Positions 27,465 to 37,704 of a stretch of DNA of 62,192 nt are shown here, piece by piece. The notes below the pieces were generated by a model. The model searched no databases, had not been told where the DNA came from, and was given only the letters and a program-made list of their open reading frames with translations. The stretch comes from Inquilinus limosus. Lineage in GTDB: Bacteria; Pseudomonadota; Alphaproteobacteria; DSM-16000; Inquilinaceae. The position numbers and the translations under genes were made by a program. The stretch spans positions 1 to 62,192 of the forward strand of contig NZ_NHON01000034.1 of NCBI RefSeq assembly GCF_002195995.1. Reading direction: 5' to 3'. The stretch's first letter is position 1, and each line of letters starts with the position of its first letter.

Positions 27465-28814
27465 ATGACGACGACACCACCGGCGCCGGCAGCGGCGCCG
27501 CCGGACGAGGCCGTGCTGGACCGTGCGATCCGGCGGGCGACGTGGCGGCTCGTGCCGTTCCTGATCCTGATGTACATGATGGCCTATCTGGACCGGGCCA
27601 ATATCGGCTTCGCCAAGCAGGCCTATCAGGCCTCGACCGGCATCAGCGACGCGGTCTTCGCCTTCGCCGCCGGCATCTTCTTCCTGACCTATGCCGCCTT
27701 CGAGGTGCCCAGCAACCTGATCCTCCATCGGGTCGGGGCGCGGGTCTGGATGGCTCGGATCATGGTGACCTGGGGCATCGTCGCGGCGGCCATGGCCTTC
27801 GCCCATGGCGAGACCGCCTTCTCGGTGATCCGGCTGCTGCTCGGCGCGGCCGAGGCCGGCTTCTTCCCCGGCGCGATCCTGTTCATGACCTATTGGTTCC
27901 CGGCCAAGGCGCGCGGCCGGGTGATGGGGCTGTTCTATTTCGGCTCGCCGCTGGCGCTGATGCTCGGCGGCCCGGTCTCCGGCGTGCTGCTCGACCTCGA
28001 CGGGCTGTTCGGCCTGCATGGCTGGCAGCTGATGTTCCTGATCGAGGGTCTGCTCGCCTCCCTGGTCGGCGTCTGGGCCTATTTCTATCTCACCGACCGC
28101 CCGTCCGAGGCGCGCTGGATGTCGGCCGAGGAGCGCGAGGCGCTGAGCCGGGCGATCGCGGCGGAGGAGCGGGAGAAGCAGGCGGCCGGCCGGGTCGGCT
28201 TCCGCGCGGTGCTGACCGACCCCAGGCTGCTGCATTTCGCGGCGATCTATTTCCTGATCCAGATCAGCGGCTACGGCGTCGCCTTCTACCTGCCGACCCA
28301 GGTCGCCGCCCTGCTGGACATGAAGGTCGGGCTGATGGTCGGCCTGGTCTCGGCGATTCCCTGGGCCTGCGCCATCGTGGCGGCGACATTCTGGCCGGGC
28401 CTCGCGGTGCGCACCGGCTACCGCCGCAGCTTCGCCTTCGTCTCGTTGCTGGGGATTGCCGCCGGCCTGGTGATCTCGGCCAATGCGCCGCCGGCGATCG
28501 CCATCGCGGCGCTGTGCCTGACGACGATGGGGATCATCACCTCGCAGCCGATCTTCTGGACCTTCCCGACCGGCTATTTCGGCGGCGCGGCGGCCGCGGG
28601 CGGGATCGCCGCGATCAATGCCATCGGCAATCTCGGCGGCTTCTTCGCGCCGAACGTCAAGACGGCGGTGGAGCAGGGCTTCCAGTCCACCGCGGCGGGG
28701 CTCTATGTGCTCGCGGCGGCCGGGCTCGTCGCCGCGCTGCTGGTGACACTGCTCCGCCCCGGCGCCGGCCCGCGCACCGATGTCAGGCTGCGCGCGGCGA
28801 CGGTGCGTGCCTGA
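27465..28814 (+). CDS. MFS transporter of the anion:cation symporter (ACS) type
   Basis: 449 residues, twelve membrane helices. The first helix LIPFLILMYMMAYLDRANIGF-type segment and the loop after helix 2 (FEVPSNLILHRVGARVWMARIM) match the ACS branch that imports organic anions such as tartrate, phthalate, hexuronates or galactarate. It sits in one transcript with the preceding FAD-linked hydroxyacid oxidase. The repeat-rich gap after it has no T-run terminator. Confidence 0.88.
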   Translation: MTTTPPAPAAAPPDEAVLDRAIRRATWRLVPFLILMYMMAYLDRANIGFAKQAYQASTGISDAVFAFAAGIFFLTYAAFEVPSNLILHRVGARVWMARIMVTWGIVAAAMAFAHGETAFSVIRLLLGAAEAGFFPGAILFMTYWFPAKARGRVMGLFYFGSPLALMLGGPVSGVLLDLDGLFGLHGWQLMFLIEGLLASLVGVWAYFYLTDRPSEARWMSAEEREALSRAIAAEEREKQAAGRVGFRAVLTDPRLLHFAAIYFLIQISGYGVAFYLPTQVAALLDMKVGLMVGLVSAIPWACAIVAATFWPGLAVRTGYRRSFAFVSLLGIAAGLVISANAPPAIAIAALCLTTMGIITSQPIFWTFPTGYFGGAAAAGGIAAINAIGNLGGFFAPNVKTAVEQGFQSTAAGLYVLAAAGLVAALLVTLLRPGAGPRTDVRLRAATVRA

Positions 28815-28840
28815 CCGGCAATCGCAAGGTGCTATGCGTG

Positions 28841-29040
28841 GCCTCTCCCGCTTGCGGGAGAGGTCGGACATCCGAAGGATGTCCGGGTGAGGGCCAGCGG
28901 CCTTGCCGCGCTCACAGGCCTCGCCGCGAGCGAGCGCACGAACCAGCCCATCCTGTAGCGGTGATCCGGGCTTCACCGCCGCGAAGCCCTCACCCGGAGC
29001 CGCTGGCGCGGCTCCGACCTCTCCCGCAAGCGGGAGAGGC
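28841..29040. repeat. Pair of inverted repeat units with different internal hairpins
   Basis: Two copies, 28841-28894 and 28986-29040, face each other in inverted orientation. Each has a perfect hairpin CCTCTCCCGC-(TT/AA)-GCGGGAGAGG, then TCGGA, then a small inner hairpin, then TCCGGGTGAGGGC. The inner hairpin differs in sequence but not in pairing: CATCC-GAA-GGATG in one, GCCGC-GCCA-GCGGC in the other. The 28815-29095 gap holds no gene. Confidence 0.85.
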
Positions 29041-29095
29041 GACGCGTACTACACCGACTGATCTGCGAGCTCCATAGCCTGCAGCCGAGGGATCC

Positions 29096-29311
29096 TCACT
29101 TACGAGAAGGCAGCTCGATCTCGATCCCGGAAGGCGCATGCTGGATCAGCCAGCAGCCGAGATGTTGGTCGTCAGGTCTCGTCAACGCGGCGAAAGCCTC
29201 GGCGGAGATCACCACGCAGGGATCTCGCGTTCCGATCACCTGCGGCTCGCCAGCCCTGGCGCGCCGCAGGATTTCGGACAGATGGACCTTCGCGTCTTCA
29301 ACGGTCCACAC
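29096..29311 (-). CDS. Orphan Phd/YefM-type antitoxin
   Basis: 71 residues from a GTG start (WTVEDAKVHLSEILRRARAG). The N-terminal DNA-binding half with DAKVHLSEILRRA and PQVIGTRDPCVVISAEAFAAL is the Phd/YefM fold that binds operator DNA and neutralises a Doc or RelE-type toxin. The C-terminal tail has GIEIELPSRK. No toxin is seen downstream (the next 50 bases and the repeats are non-coding) or upstream (acs). It begins 26 bases after the acs stop on the same strand, so it may be read through from acs. A remnant or solo regulator is likely. Confidence 0.8.
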   Translation of the reverse strand: MWTVEDAKVHLSEILRRARAGEPQVIGTRDPCVVISAEAFAALTRPDDQHLGCWLIQHAPSGIEIELPSRK

Positions 29312-29337
29312 GGCATTCTCCCGTCGCGAAGCGGCGC

Positions 29338-31281
<1,944 letters not shown>

Positions 31282-31521
31282 GGGGTCTCCCCGATCGATC
31301 GTTTCTCACCGTGCCGGCCAGGTGGGCGCGCCCCGGCCGATTGATCCCGCATTCATAGCAAGATGCCCCCGTCCCTGGCCACGGCCTGATCGCGTCCCGC
31401 TTCGCCCGGTAATCGGATGCATTGCTGCTGCGACGCCAGGCGGTCTCGCCTTCTTGTCGCCGCTTTGGCATGCAGGGTGGAGGCTTCTCCCACCCCATCG
31501 CGGTTATTCACCCGGCCGGTC

Positions 31522-34029
31522 ATGACCCTTCGCGCGCTGTTCCCCCGCCTGCTGCTGCTGTTCGGCCTGGTCTGCGCCGCCCTGCCGGCCGCGGCCCAGA
31601 CCAACCCGGATTTCGACCAGCAGAACGCCGGGTGGCAGAGCACGCTGCGGCAACTCTACGTCAAGCTGTCGGTGCAGAACCTGTCCGACGACGACTACAA
31701 CGGGCTGCGCACCCAGCTGGCCGCCGTCAGCGACCAGGCCCAGGCGGCAGCCGATGCCGCGAATGACACCCTCGGCAAGATCAAGCAGGTCAGCGACGCG
31801 CTGGGCCCGCCGCCGGCGGAAGGCGCGCCGCCGGAAACGGCCGATGTGACGAAGCAGCGGCAGCAGCTGGCGGATGCCATCGCCAAGTTCTCCGGGCAGG
31901 TGCGGCAGGCCGAGGCGATCAAGACCCAGGTCCAGATCCTGCAGCAGACCGCCGATGCCGCCCGCGTCGACCAGTTCCGGCGCGACCTGCTGACGGTGGC
32001 GCCGGCCGCCTTCGACCCGAAGACCTGGGAGCCGATCCCCGACCAGGCCGGCTATCTCGGCGCTCGGCTGCTGCTGCCGCTGCAGGACCGGTCCGGCCCC
32101 GGCTGGGACGGGGTGGGCGAGATCGCGCGCCGCATCCTGTTCGCCGCCGCCGTCCTCGGCATCGGCTGGCTGGCGCGGCGCTGGCTGCTGGGGCGCTTCG
32201 GCCGCCGCCCCTCCGAGACCGTGCCGACCCTGCGGCGCCGGGTGGCCGCGGCGCTGGTGCACACCGTCGCCCATGGCGTGCTGCCGGCGATGATGACGCT
32301 GGCGGTCGCGATCGTCTGCGCCGGCTGGCTCGGCGACCGCCCGGCCAGCTATGTCGCCCTGATCGTCCTCGGGGTCCTGGCCTGGGGCATCGTCGCCTAT
32401 TTCGTCGCCTCGGCCGCGATCTCGGCGGCGCTGACGCCCGACGATCCGCCCTGGCGCCTGATCGACCTGACCGACGCCTCGGCCCGCACCCTGTGCCGCC
32501 GGCTGCGGGCGGCGGCGGTGGTCTGGGCCGTGGCCGGGGTGACGCTGGCCATCGCCGACGGCCGCGTGTTGATGCAGAACGAGCTGCGGTCGCTGCTGGT
32601 GGCGTCGGCGCTGGCTGCCGGCGCGCTGGCGCTGCTGTCCCTGCTGCCGGGATCGCTGTGGGGTTATCGCGCCGATCTCGAAGCCCTGCCGGAGGGGGAG
32701 CCGGCCGATGACGCGCGGGCGGCCGCCCGGCCGTCCGGGCGCTGGCCACGCGCGCGGATCCTGGCCGCCCTCCTGACCGTCGCGGTGCTGGTTGTCGCGG
32801 TGATCGGCTACCAGAAGCTGGCGCTCTACATCACCTATCTGCTCGCCGCCGCGATCGGCATCGGCGCCGCTGCCTTGATCCTGCGCAGCGTGGCGCAGGA
32901 GGCGATCGGCCGGTTCCTGACCCAGCCGGTCGGGCGCATGGCCCGGATGCGCCATTCGCTGTTCCCCAACGATCGCGGCCTATGGGTGTTCGAGACCGGC
33001 ACCGGCCTCTGCACCGACATCGTCATCGGCCTGGCCGCGCTGGTGGCGCTGGCGCCGGTGCTGGGGCTCAGTGGCACCGACCTGTCGGCGATCGGCACGG
33101 CGGTGCTGGACGGGGCGACGGTCGGCGGCGTCCGCATCGCGCCCCTGAACATCCTGGGTGCCATCGTCGCCTTCACCGTCGGCATCGTCGCCACCCGTTT
33201 CCTGCAGCGCCGGCTGGACACGCATTTCATCGAGAAGCTGCAGATCGACCGCGGCCTGAAGAACTCGATCCGCACCGGCATCGGCTATCTCGGCGGGCTG
33301 ATCGTCGCCATCTTCGCTGTCGGCCTCCTGGGGCTCGATCTGTCGAACCTGGCCCTGATCGCCTCCGCCCTGTCGGTCGGCATCGGCTTCGGCCTGCAGA
33401 ACATCGTCCAGAACTTCGTCGCCGGCCTGATCCTGCTGGTCGAGCGGCCGGTGAAGGTGGGCGACTGGGTGGTGGTCGGCGGGGCCGAGGGCACGGTGCG
33501 GCGCATCAGCGTCCGCGCTACCGAGATCCAGACCTTCCAGCGCGCCTCGGTGATCGTGCCGAACGGCAACCTGATCTCGTCCCAGGTCGTCAACTGGACC
33601 CACAAGGACAAGAACGGCCGGGTCGACATCCCGGTGTCGATCGCCGCTTCGGCCGATGTCGAGAAGGCGCGCGAGATGTTGCTGGCGATTGCCAAGGAGG
33701 ACAAGCGCATCAGCGCCTTCCCGGCGCCGGTGGTGGCGTTCAAGAGCTTCGCTTCCGGCACCCTGGACCTCGAGCTGCGCTGCCACATCTCGGATGTCGA
33801 CAATTTCGCCGGCGTCGGCACCGATCTGCGCTTCGCCATCTGGAAGGCGTTCCGCGAGGCCGGCCTCGCCTTCCAGCCGGCGACCGACATCTCGCTGCCG
33901 CAGGCGGTGCAGGTGCTGGCGACCGCGGTGCGCGAGCGCGACGGCGCCCGCAACGAGGCGGCGAACGGCGACGGCCCGGGAGGGGGCGGGGGCGAAAAGG
34001 CGGCGCGGGAGCCGTCGCATGCTGCATGA
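31522..34029 (+). CDS. Large mechanosensitive channel with N-terminal periplasmic domain (MscS family)
   Basis: 835 residues from the ATG giving MTLRALFPRLLLLFG. A signal peptide (to about residue 26) is followed by a long helical periplasmic region (DUF3772-like, about 27-190), a set of membrane helices, and the MscS core. That core carries GIGFGLQNIVQNFVAG, LLVERPVKVGDWVVV and VPNGNLISSQVVNWTHK. The C-terminal domain follows, then a Gly-rich tail (GDGPGGGGGEKA). It should gate on membrane tension to release solutes. It overlaps the next methyltransferase gene by 11 bases, so the two are co-translated. Confidence 0.92.
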   Translation: MTLRALFPRLLLLFGLVCAALPAAAQTNPDFDQQNAGWQSTLRQLYVKLSVQNLSDDDYNGLRTQLAAVSDQAQAAADAANDTLGKIKQVSDALGPPPAEGAPPETADVTKQRQQLADAIAKFSGQVRQAEAIKTQVQILQQTADAARVDQFRRDLLTVAPAAFDPKTWEPIPDQAGYLGARLLLPLQDRSGPGWDGVGEIARRILFAAAVLGIGWLARRWLLGRFGRRPSETVPTLRRRVAAALVHTVAHGVLPAMMTLAVAIVCAGWLGDRPASYVALIVLGVLAWGIVAYFVASAAISAALTPDDPPWRLIDLTDASARTLCRRLRAAAVVWAVAGVTLAIADGRVLMQNELRSLLVASALAAGALALLSLLPGSLWGYRADLEALPEGEPADDARAAARPSGRWPRARILAALLTVAVLVVAVIGYQKLALYITYLLAAAIGIGAAALILRSVAQEAIGRFLTQPVGRMARMRHSLFPNDRGLWVFETGTGLCTDIVIGLAALVALAPVLGLSGTDLSAIGTAVLDGATVGGVRIAPLNILGAIVAFTVGIVATRFLQRRLDTHFIEKLQIDRGLKNSIRTGIGYLGGLIVAIFAVGLLGLDLSNLALIASALSVGIGFGLQNIVQNFVAGLILLVERPVKVGDWVVVGGAEGTVRRISVRATEIQTFQRASVIVPNGNLISSQVVNWTHKDKNGRVDIPVSIAASADVEKAREMLLAIAKEDKRISAFPAPVVAFKSFASGTLDLELRCHISDVDNFAGVGTDLRFAIWKAFREAGLAFQPATDISLPQAVQVLATAVRERDGARNEAANGDGPGGGGGEKAAREPSHAA

Positions 34030-34792
34030 CCTCGGCCGCGTCGTCGGCGCCATCGCCCGCGACCGGCTGGACGAGGCGGCGGTGTACCGGCGCGAGCGGC
34101 TCTACGCCCGGCCGCGGGCGCCCGCCGGGCCGCCGGGCGTGCTGGAGTGCCCGATCTGCGGCACCCGGGCCCGCCGCTTCCTGCGCTTCGGCCTGGAGGG
34201 CCGGCGCAACGCCATGTGCCCCGGCTGCGGCAGCGTCGAGCGGCACCGCTTCCTCTGGCTCTACCTCACCGCCCGGACCGACCTGCTGACCGGTCGGCAC
34301 CGGGTGCTGCATGCGGCGCCCGAGCCGTGGCTGGAGGCGCGGCTGCGCGGCCTGCCGAACCTGCGCTATCGCTCGCTCGACCGCTTCAACCCCTTCGCCG
34401 ATGTCCAGGCCGACCTGACGGCGCTGCCCTTCGCCGACGGCACCTTCGACGTGGTGATCGCCAACCATGTGCTGGAGCACATCCCCGACGATGCGGCGGC
34501 GATCGCCGAACTGGCGCGGGTGCTGCGCCCGGGCGGCCGCGCCGTGCTGATGGTGCCGTTCGACCCGAAGGGGCCGACGCAGGAGGGGGCGGGGATCGCC
34601 GACCCCGCCGAGCGGATGCGCCGCTTCGGCCATCCCTATCACTACCGCATCAACGGCCGCGATTTCCCCGACCGGCTGGCGGCTGCCGGGCTGGCGCCGA
34701 TGGCGGTCGACAGCCGGGCCCTGCTGCGCCCGCATCTGCGCCGCCGCTTCCGCGTCAACCGCAACCACCTGTTCGACTGCCGGCGGCGCTAG
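34019..34792 (+). CDS. Zinc-ribbon SAM-dependent methyltransferase
   Basis: 257 residues. A short helix is followed by a rubredoxin-like knuckle pair, CPIC at 44-47 and CPGC at 67-70, then a class I methyltransferase domain with VLHAAPEPWLEARL, LTALPFADGTFDVVIANHV and LEHIPDDAAAIAELARVL. The latter two resemble the UbiE/glycosyl-lipid methyltransferases, while the zinc ribbon is unusual. Its start overlaps the MscS channel gene, so the pair forms one unit. The substrate is unknown; a cell-envelope compound is a reasonable guess. Confidence 0.82.
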   Translation: MLHDLGRVVGAIARDRLDEAAVYRRERLYARPRAPAGPPGVLECPICGTRARRFLRFGLEGRRNAMCPGCGSVERHRFLWLYLTARTDLLTGRHRVLHAAPEPWLEARLRGLPNLRYRSLDRFNPFADVQADLTALPFADGTFDVVIANHVLEHIPDDAAAIAELARVLRPGGRAVLMVPFDPKGPTQEGAGIADPAERMRRFGHPYHYRINGRDFPDRLAAAGLAPMAVDSRALLRPHLRRRFRVNRNHLFDCRRR

Positions 34793-35041
34793 ATCGCCCG
34801 GCGGCTGGACAGGATTCGCGCCAGTTGCATGGCATTTGATTAAAGATGAACTAAAGATCGATTCACATCCAAACCTTTCGATCTGGTAAAGATGTCGCCA
34901 GATGTTCGTATCGAATCCTTTGTTTTCAGGTTGATCGCCTCTCGAACCCTCCGTATTGATGCGGCGGGGGCCGAGCGAAACCCTGCATCGAGATGCCGGG
35001 AACAGGCACCCTGGCCCGAACTCTGACCAGGATGGCGGCAC

Positions 35042-36115
35042 ATGAAGATTTTGGCTCTGTGCGCGGCAGGGACTCTTGCCGTGCTGCTGGCCACGCCCGG
35101 CATGGCCCAGCAGGCGAGGGGGATCTATCTCGGGGCCGGCGCCGGCGTGAACCTCCGGCAGGACCAGCGCTGGACCATCGACGACCCGCGCACGGATGGC
35201 CATGCCGATGTCGGCTTCGACACGGCGCCCGCCGGCAATATCTATATCGGCTATGATTTCGGGGCGATTCGCGCCGATCTCGAAGGCAGCTTCCGCCAGA
35301 ACGACATCGGCACGACTAGGCTCAGCTATGATTCCTTCCGGCTGAACCGGTTCATCACCGTTCCCGGCGCTGACGACGTCAAGGTCAACGTCAAGGGCCA
35401 TGAGCGGACCATCGGCCTGATGGCCAATGTCTATTATGATTTCGAGTTCGGCTCGCCCTTCGTGCCTTATGTCGGCGGCGGTATCGGCGTCGGTTTCAAC
35501 AACTGGAAGGTCAAGGCCAAGGACGCGAATATCGACTTCGACTACGATTCGCCGCTCTTCGCCTATCAGGGCATCGCCGGCGTGTCCTACTACATCACGC
35601 CGAAGCTGGCCGTGAATGTGGAGTACCGCTATTTCGGCGAGACCGATGCCGAGTTCACGTCAGGCGACACCAAGGTCAAGCTCGATGCCCCGGCCCACCA
35701 CACCATCCTGGCCGGCGTCAAATACGTCTTCGACTTCGGCGCTGCCTCGGGCGAGCCCGCACCTGAGACACCGGTCGACACCGGCCAGCGCAGCTATCTG
35801 GTGTTCTTCGACTTCGACAGTTCGCGCCTGACGCCGGAGGCGCGGTCGATCGTCGCCTCCGCCGCCACCGACGCGCTGCGAGGCGAATCGACCCGGATCG
35901 ACGTCACCGGCCACACCGACCGGTCCGGCACCGACGCCTACAACCAGGCGCTGTCGGTGCGCCGGGCCGAGGCGGTACGGCGCGAACTGGTGGCCGACGG
36001 GGTCGCCGACAACCTGATCATCGTGCGCGGCGTCGGCGAATCCGACCCGCTGGTCCCGACCGCCGACGGCGTGCGCGAGCCGCAGAATCGCCGGGTCGAA
36101 ATCGTGATGAACTGA
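35042..36115 (+). CDS. OmpA-type outer-membrane protein with peptidoglycan-binding domain
   Basis: 357 residues. The signal peptide (about 22 residues, TPGMA) is followed by an eight-strand beta-barrel (about 25-235; alternating aromatic strands such as GIYLGAGAGVNL and YVGGGIGVGFN). A short Pro-linker (PAPETPVDTG) leads to an OmpA-like domain (about 250-357; VFFDFDSSRLT, GHTDRSGTDAYN, LSVRRAEAVRREL). It links the outer membrane to peptidoglycan. The 34793-35041 gap before it is distinctly AT-richer than the rest of the window (GATTAAAGATGAACTAAAG region) and is probably its promoter and leader. Confidence 0.9.
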   Translation: MKILALCAAGTLAVLLATPGMAQQARGIYLGAGAGVNLRQDQRWTIDDPRTDGHADVGFDTAPAGNIYIGYDFGAIRADLEGSFRQNDIGTTRLSYDSFRLNRFITVPGADDVKVNVKGHERTIGLMANVYYDFEFGSPFVPYVGGGIGVGFNNWKVKAKDANIDFDYDSPLFAYQGIAGVSYYITPKLAVNVEYRYFGETDAEFTSGDTKVKLDAPAHHTILAGVKYVFDFGAASGEPAPETPVDTGQRSYLVFFDFDSSRLTPEARSIVASAATDALRGESTRIDVTGHTDRSGTDAYNQALSVRRAEAVRRELVADGVADNLIIVRGVGESDPLVPTADGVREPQNRRVEIVMN

Positions 36116-36146
36116 GGCGGAACGGCGTGGGCCGGGCGATCCCGGC

Positions 36147-36932
36147 CTACGCCGCCGCCATCAGCATCCAGCCGCCCCAGGCGATCAAGCCGATGCCGGC
36201 GGCGTGGCCGAGCCAGGGGCCGCCGGGGATCGTCTTCTCCAGCAGCACGAACAGCGCGATGCCGCCGACCCAGGCGAGATTCATCACGCCGCCGACGAAC
36301 AGCAGCAGCATCAGCGCCCAGCAGCAGCCGAGGCAGAACAGGCCGTGGCGCAGGCCGAGGCCGAACGGCCCGGACCGGTGGTGCCGGGTCAGGAATTCGA
36401 CCGGCGACCGGCAGCGGACGAGGCAGCCCTGCCTCGGCGAGGCCACCTGCCAGGCACCGGCCGCCACCAGGGTGCCGCCGGCCAGCACCGTGTCGGCGGC
36501 CGCCATCGCCGGGGACAGCAGGGCCAGCGCATCGAGCCGCCACTGCAGGGCCGCGGCCAGCACGCTGAAGCCGGTCCAGACCGTGAGATAGCCGAGCGCG
36601 AACAGCAGGGTCGCGCCATGCGGGGCCGCCCGGCGGCGATGGCGCTGCAGCGCGGCGTAGGTCAGCACCATCGGCGCCGCCCCGGGCAGCATCATCGCCA
36701 CCATCATCACCGCCCACATCGCCGCCATCAGGGCGAAGGTGGCGCCGGTCCAGGGCATGGGGACCGCGGGGTCCATCGCCATGCCGGGCATGTCCGGGCC
36801 GTGCATCTCCGCGCCGACCCCGAAGCCGATCGAGGTCCAGGCCGCGATGCAGACGCAGGCGAGGGCGATGAGCGTCACCAGGCGGTCGCGACGCAGCACC
36901 GCCTCGATCGCGGAGGGGGCGCTGGTGTCCAT
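36147..36932 (-). CDS. DUF2182 integral membrane protein (predicted metal-binding)
   Basis: 261 residues with about six membrane helices. Features are AEMHGPDMPGM with Met/His residues that could bind metal, FALMAAMWAVMMVAMMLPG, GCLVRCRSP, and FGLGLRHGLFCLGCCWALMLLLF with a Cys-rich helix. DUF2182 is regularly next to DUF1326, as it is here, nine bases after the partner. The Cys/Met/His pattern suggests copper or another soft metal. It converges on the OmpA gene. Confidence 0.85.
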   Translation of the reverse strand: MDTSAPSAIEAVLRRDRLVTLIALACVCIAAWTSIGFGVGAEMHGPDMPGMAMDPAVPMPWTGATFALMAAMWAVMMVAMMLPGAAPMVLTYAALQRHRRRAAPHGATLLFALGYLTVWTGFSVLAAALQWRLDALALLSPAMAAADTVLAGGTLVAAGAWQVASPRQGCLVRCRSPVEFLTRHHRSGPFGLGLRHGLFCLGCCWALMLLLFVGGVMNLAWVGGIALFVLLEKTIPGGPWLGHAAGIGLIAWGGWMLMAAA

Positions 36933-36941
36933 CCCCGCCAG

Positions 36942-37571
36942 CTACGCCACGATGCCTGTGTTGCTGAGATGGATGCGGGCGAACTGGGCATAGGTGCCCG
37001 CCAGGTTCAGCTCGACCCCGCCGCGGGCCCTGGTCGTGCCGCTGCCGATCTCGGCCAGGCGGTACTCGAAGCCGTGCGGCAGGTCGATGCGGACACGATG
37101 CTCGGCCCCGGTCACCGGGTTGCGGATCGGCTCGGCCTCGATCTCGACCACGCCCGGCACGACGACGCGCCCGCGGCGGCGGTCGACATCGATCTCGATG
37201 TCGATCGGCTTGAACAGGGTCTCGAGCCGGTTCGGCGACATGGCGGCGAACACCCACCACATCGTCGCCATCTCCTCGGTGTCCTGGCCGGTCATGATCC
37301 TGAGCAGCGCGTCGCGCTGCGCGGCATCGGCCCGCTCGTCGATGATCAGCTGCATGGTGCCGCGGCCCTCATGCACCGGCCCGGGCCAGGCATAGAGGCC
37401 GCCGCCGCGCAGCCCGTCCAGGCTGACCTCGCCGAAATGCCCGCTCTCGATCAGGAAGCCGGCGGCGGCGCGGCAATGCCCATGCGTCGGCAGGGCGTTG
37501 AACTGGCACGGACAGCCATAGGAGCAATTGCAGTTGGCGAGCTCCGTCGCCGTCAATTCCCATTCCACCAT
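36942..37571 (-). CDS. DUF1326-family protein
   Basis: 209 residues. The N-terminus carries the family signature LANCNCSYGCPCQF (residues 11-24; Cys14, 16, 20, 22), which looks like a metal site. No signal peptide is seen. It is the first gene of a pair with DUF2182. Proteins of these families always travel together, suggesting the soluble partner hands a metal or cofactor to the membrane partner, but this is inference. The AT-richer upstream stretch (about 37610-37660) probably holds the promoter. Confidence 0.88.
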   Translation of the reverse strand: MVEWELTATELANCNCSYGCPCQFNALPTHGHCRAAAGFLIESGHFGEVSLDGLRGGGLYAWPGPVHEGRGTMQLIIDERADAAQRDALLRIMTGQDTEEMATMWWVFAAMSPNRLETLFKPIDIEIDVDRRRGRVVVPGVVEIEAEPIRNPVTGAEHRVRIDLPHGFEYRLAEIGSGTTRARGGVELNLAGTYAQFARIHLSNTGIVA

Positions 37572-37704
37572 CGTCTTGGCCTTCCCCGAAGGGCTCGCTG
37601 GAACAGCCGAAACAATCGTCCGAAGAATAGAATGTTGTTAAAATACTACGCTTTTCCGGAGGCAACGGCAATGCCGTCCGCCGGAGGCGCCGAGGGGGCG
37701 GCCC

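Noticed and set aside
25887-28976. Very long open frame antisense to the hydroxyacid oxidase and MFS genes
   Set aside because: It has His/Arg/Gln-rich, low-complexity composition with no domain, and mirrors real genes on the other strand; typical of GC-rich codon shadows.
28841-29040. CRISPR-like array
   Set aside because: Only two units in inverted orientation with no regular spacers; it is a palindromic repeat pair.
28815-29095. Toxin gene partner of the Phd-like antitoxin
   Set aside because: The gap is filled by palindromic repeats and shows no ORF with toxin-like features.
36126-36150. Terminator of the OmpA-type gene
   Set aside because: Only an imperfect GGCCGGG/CCCGGCC stem, without U-tract, overlapping the end of the DUF2182 gene.
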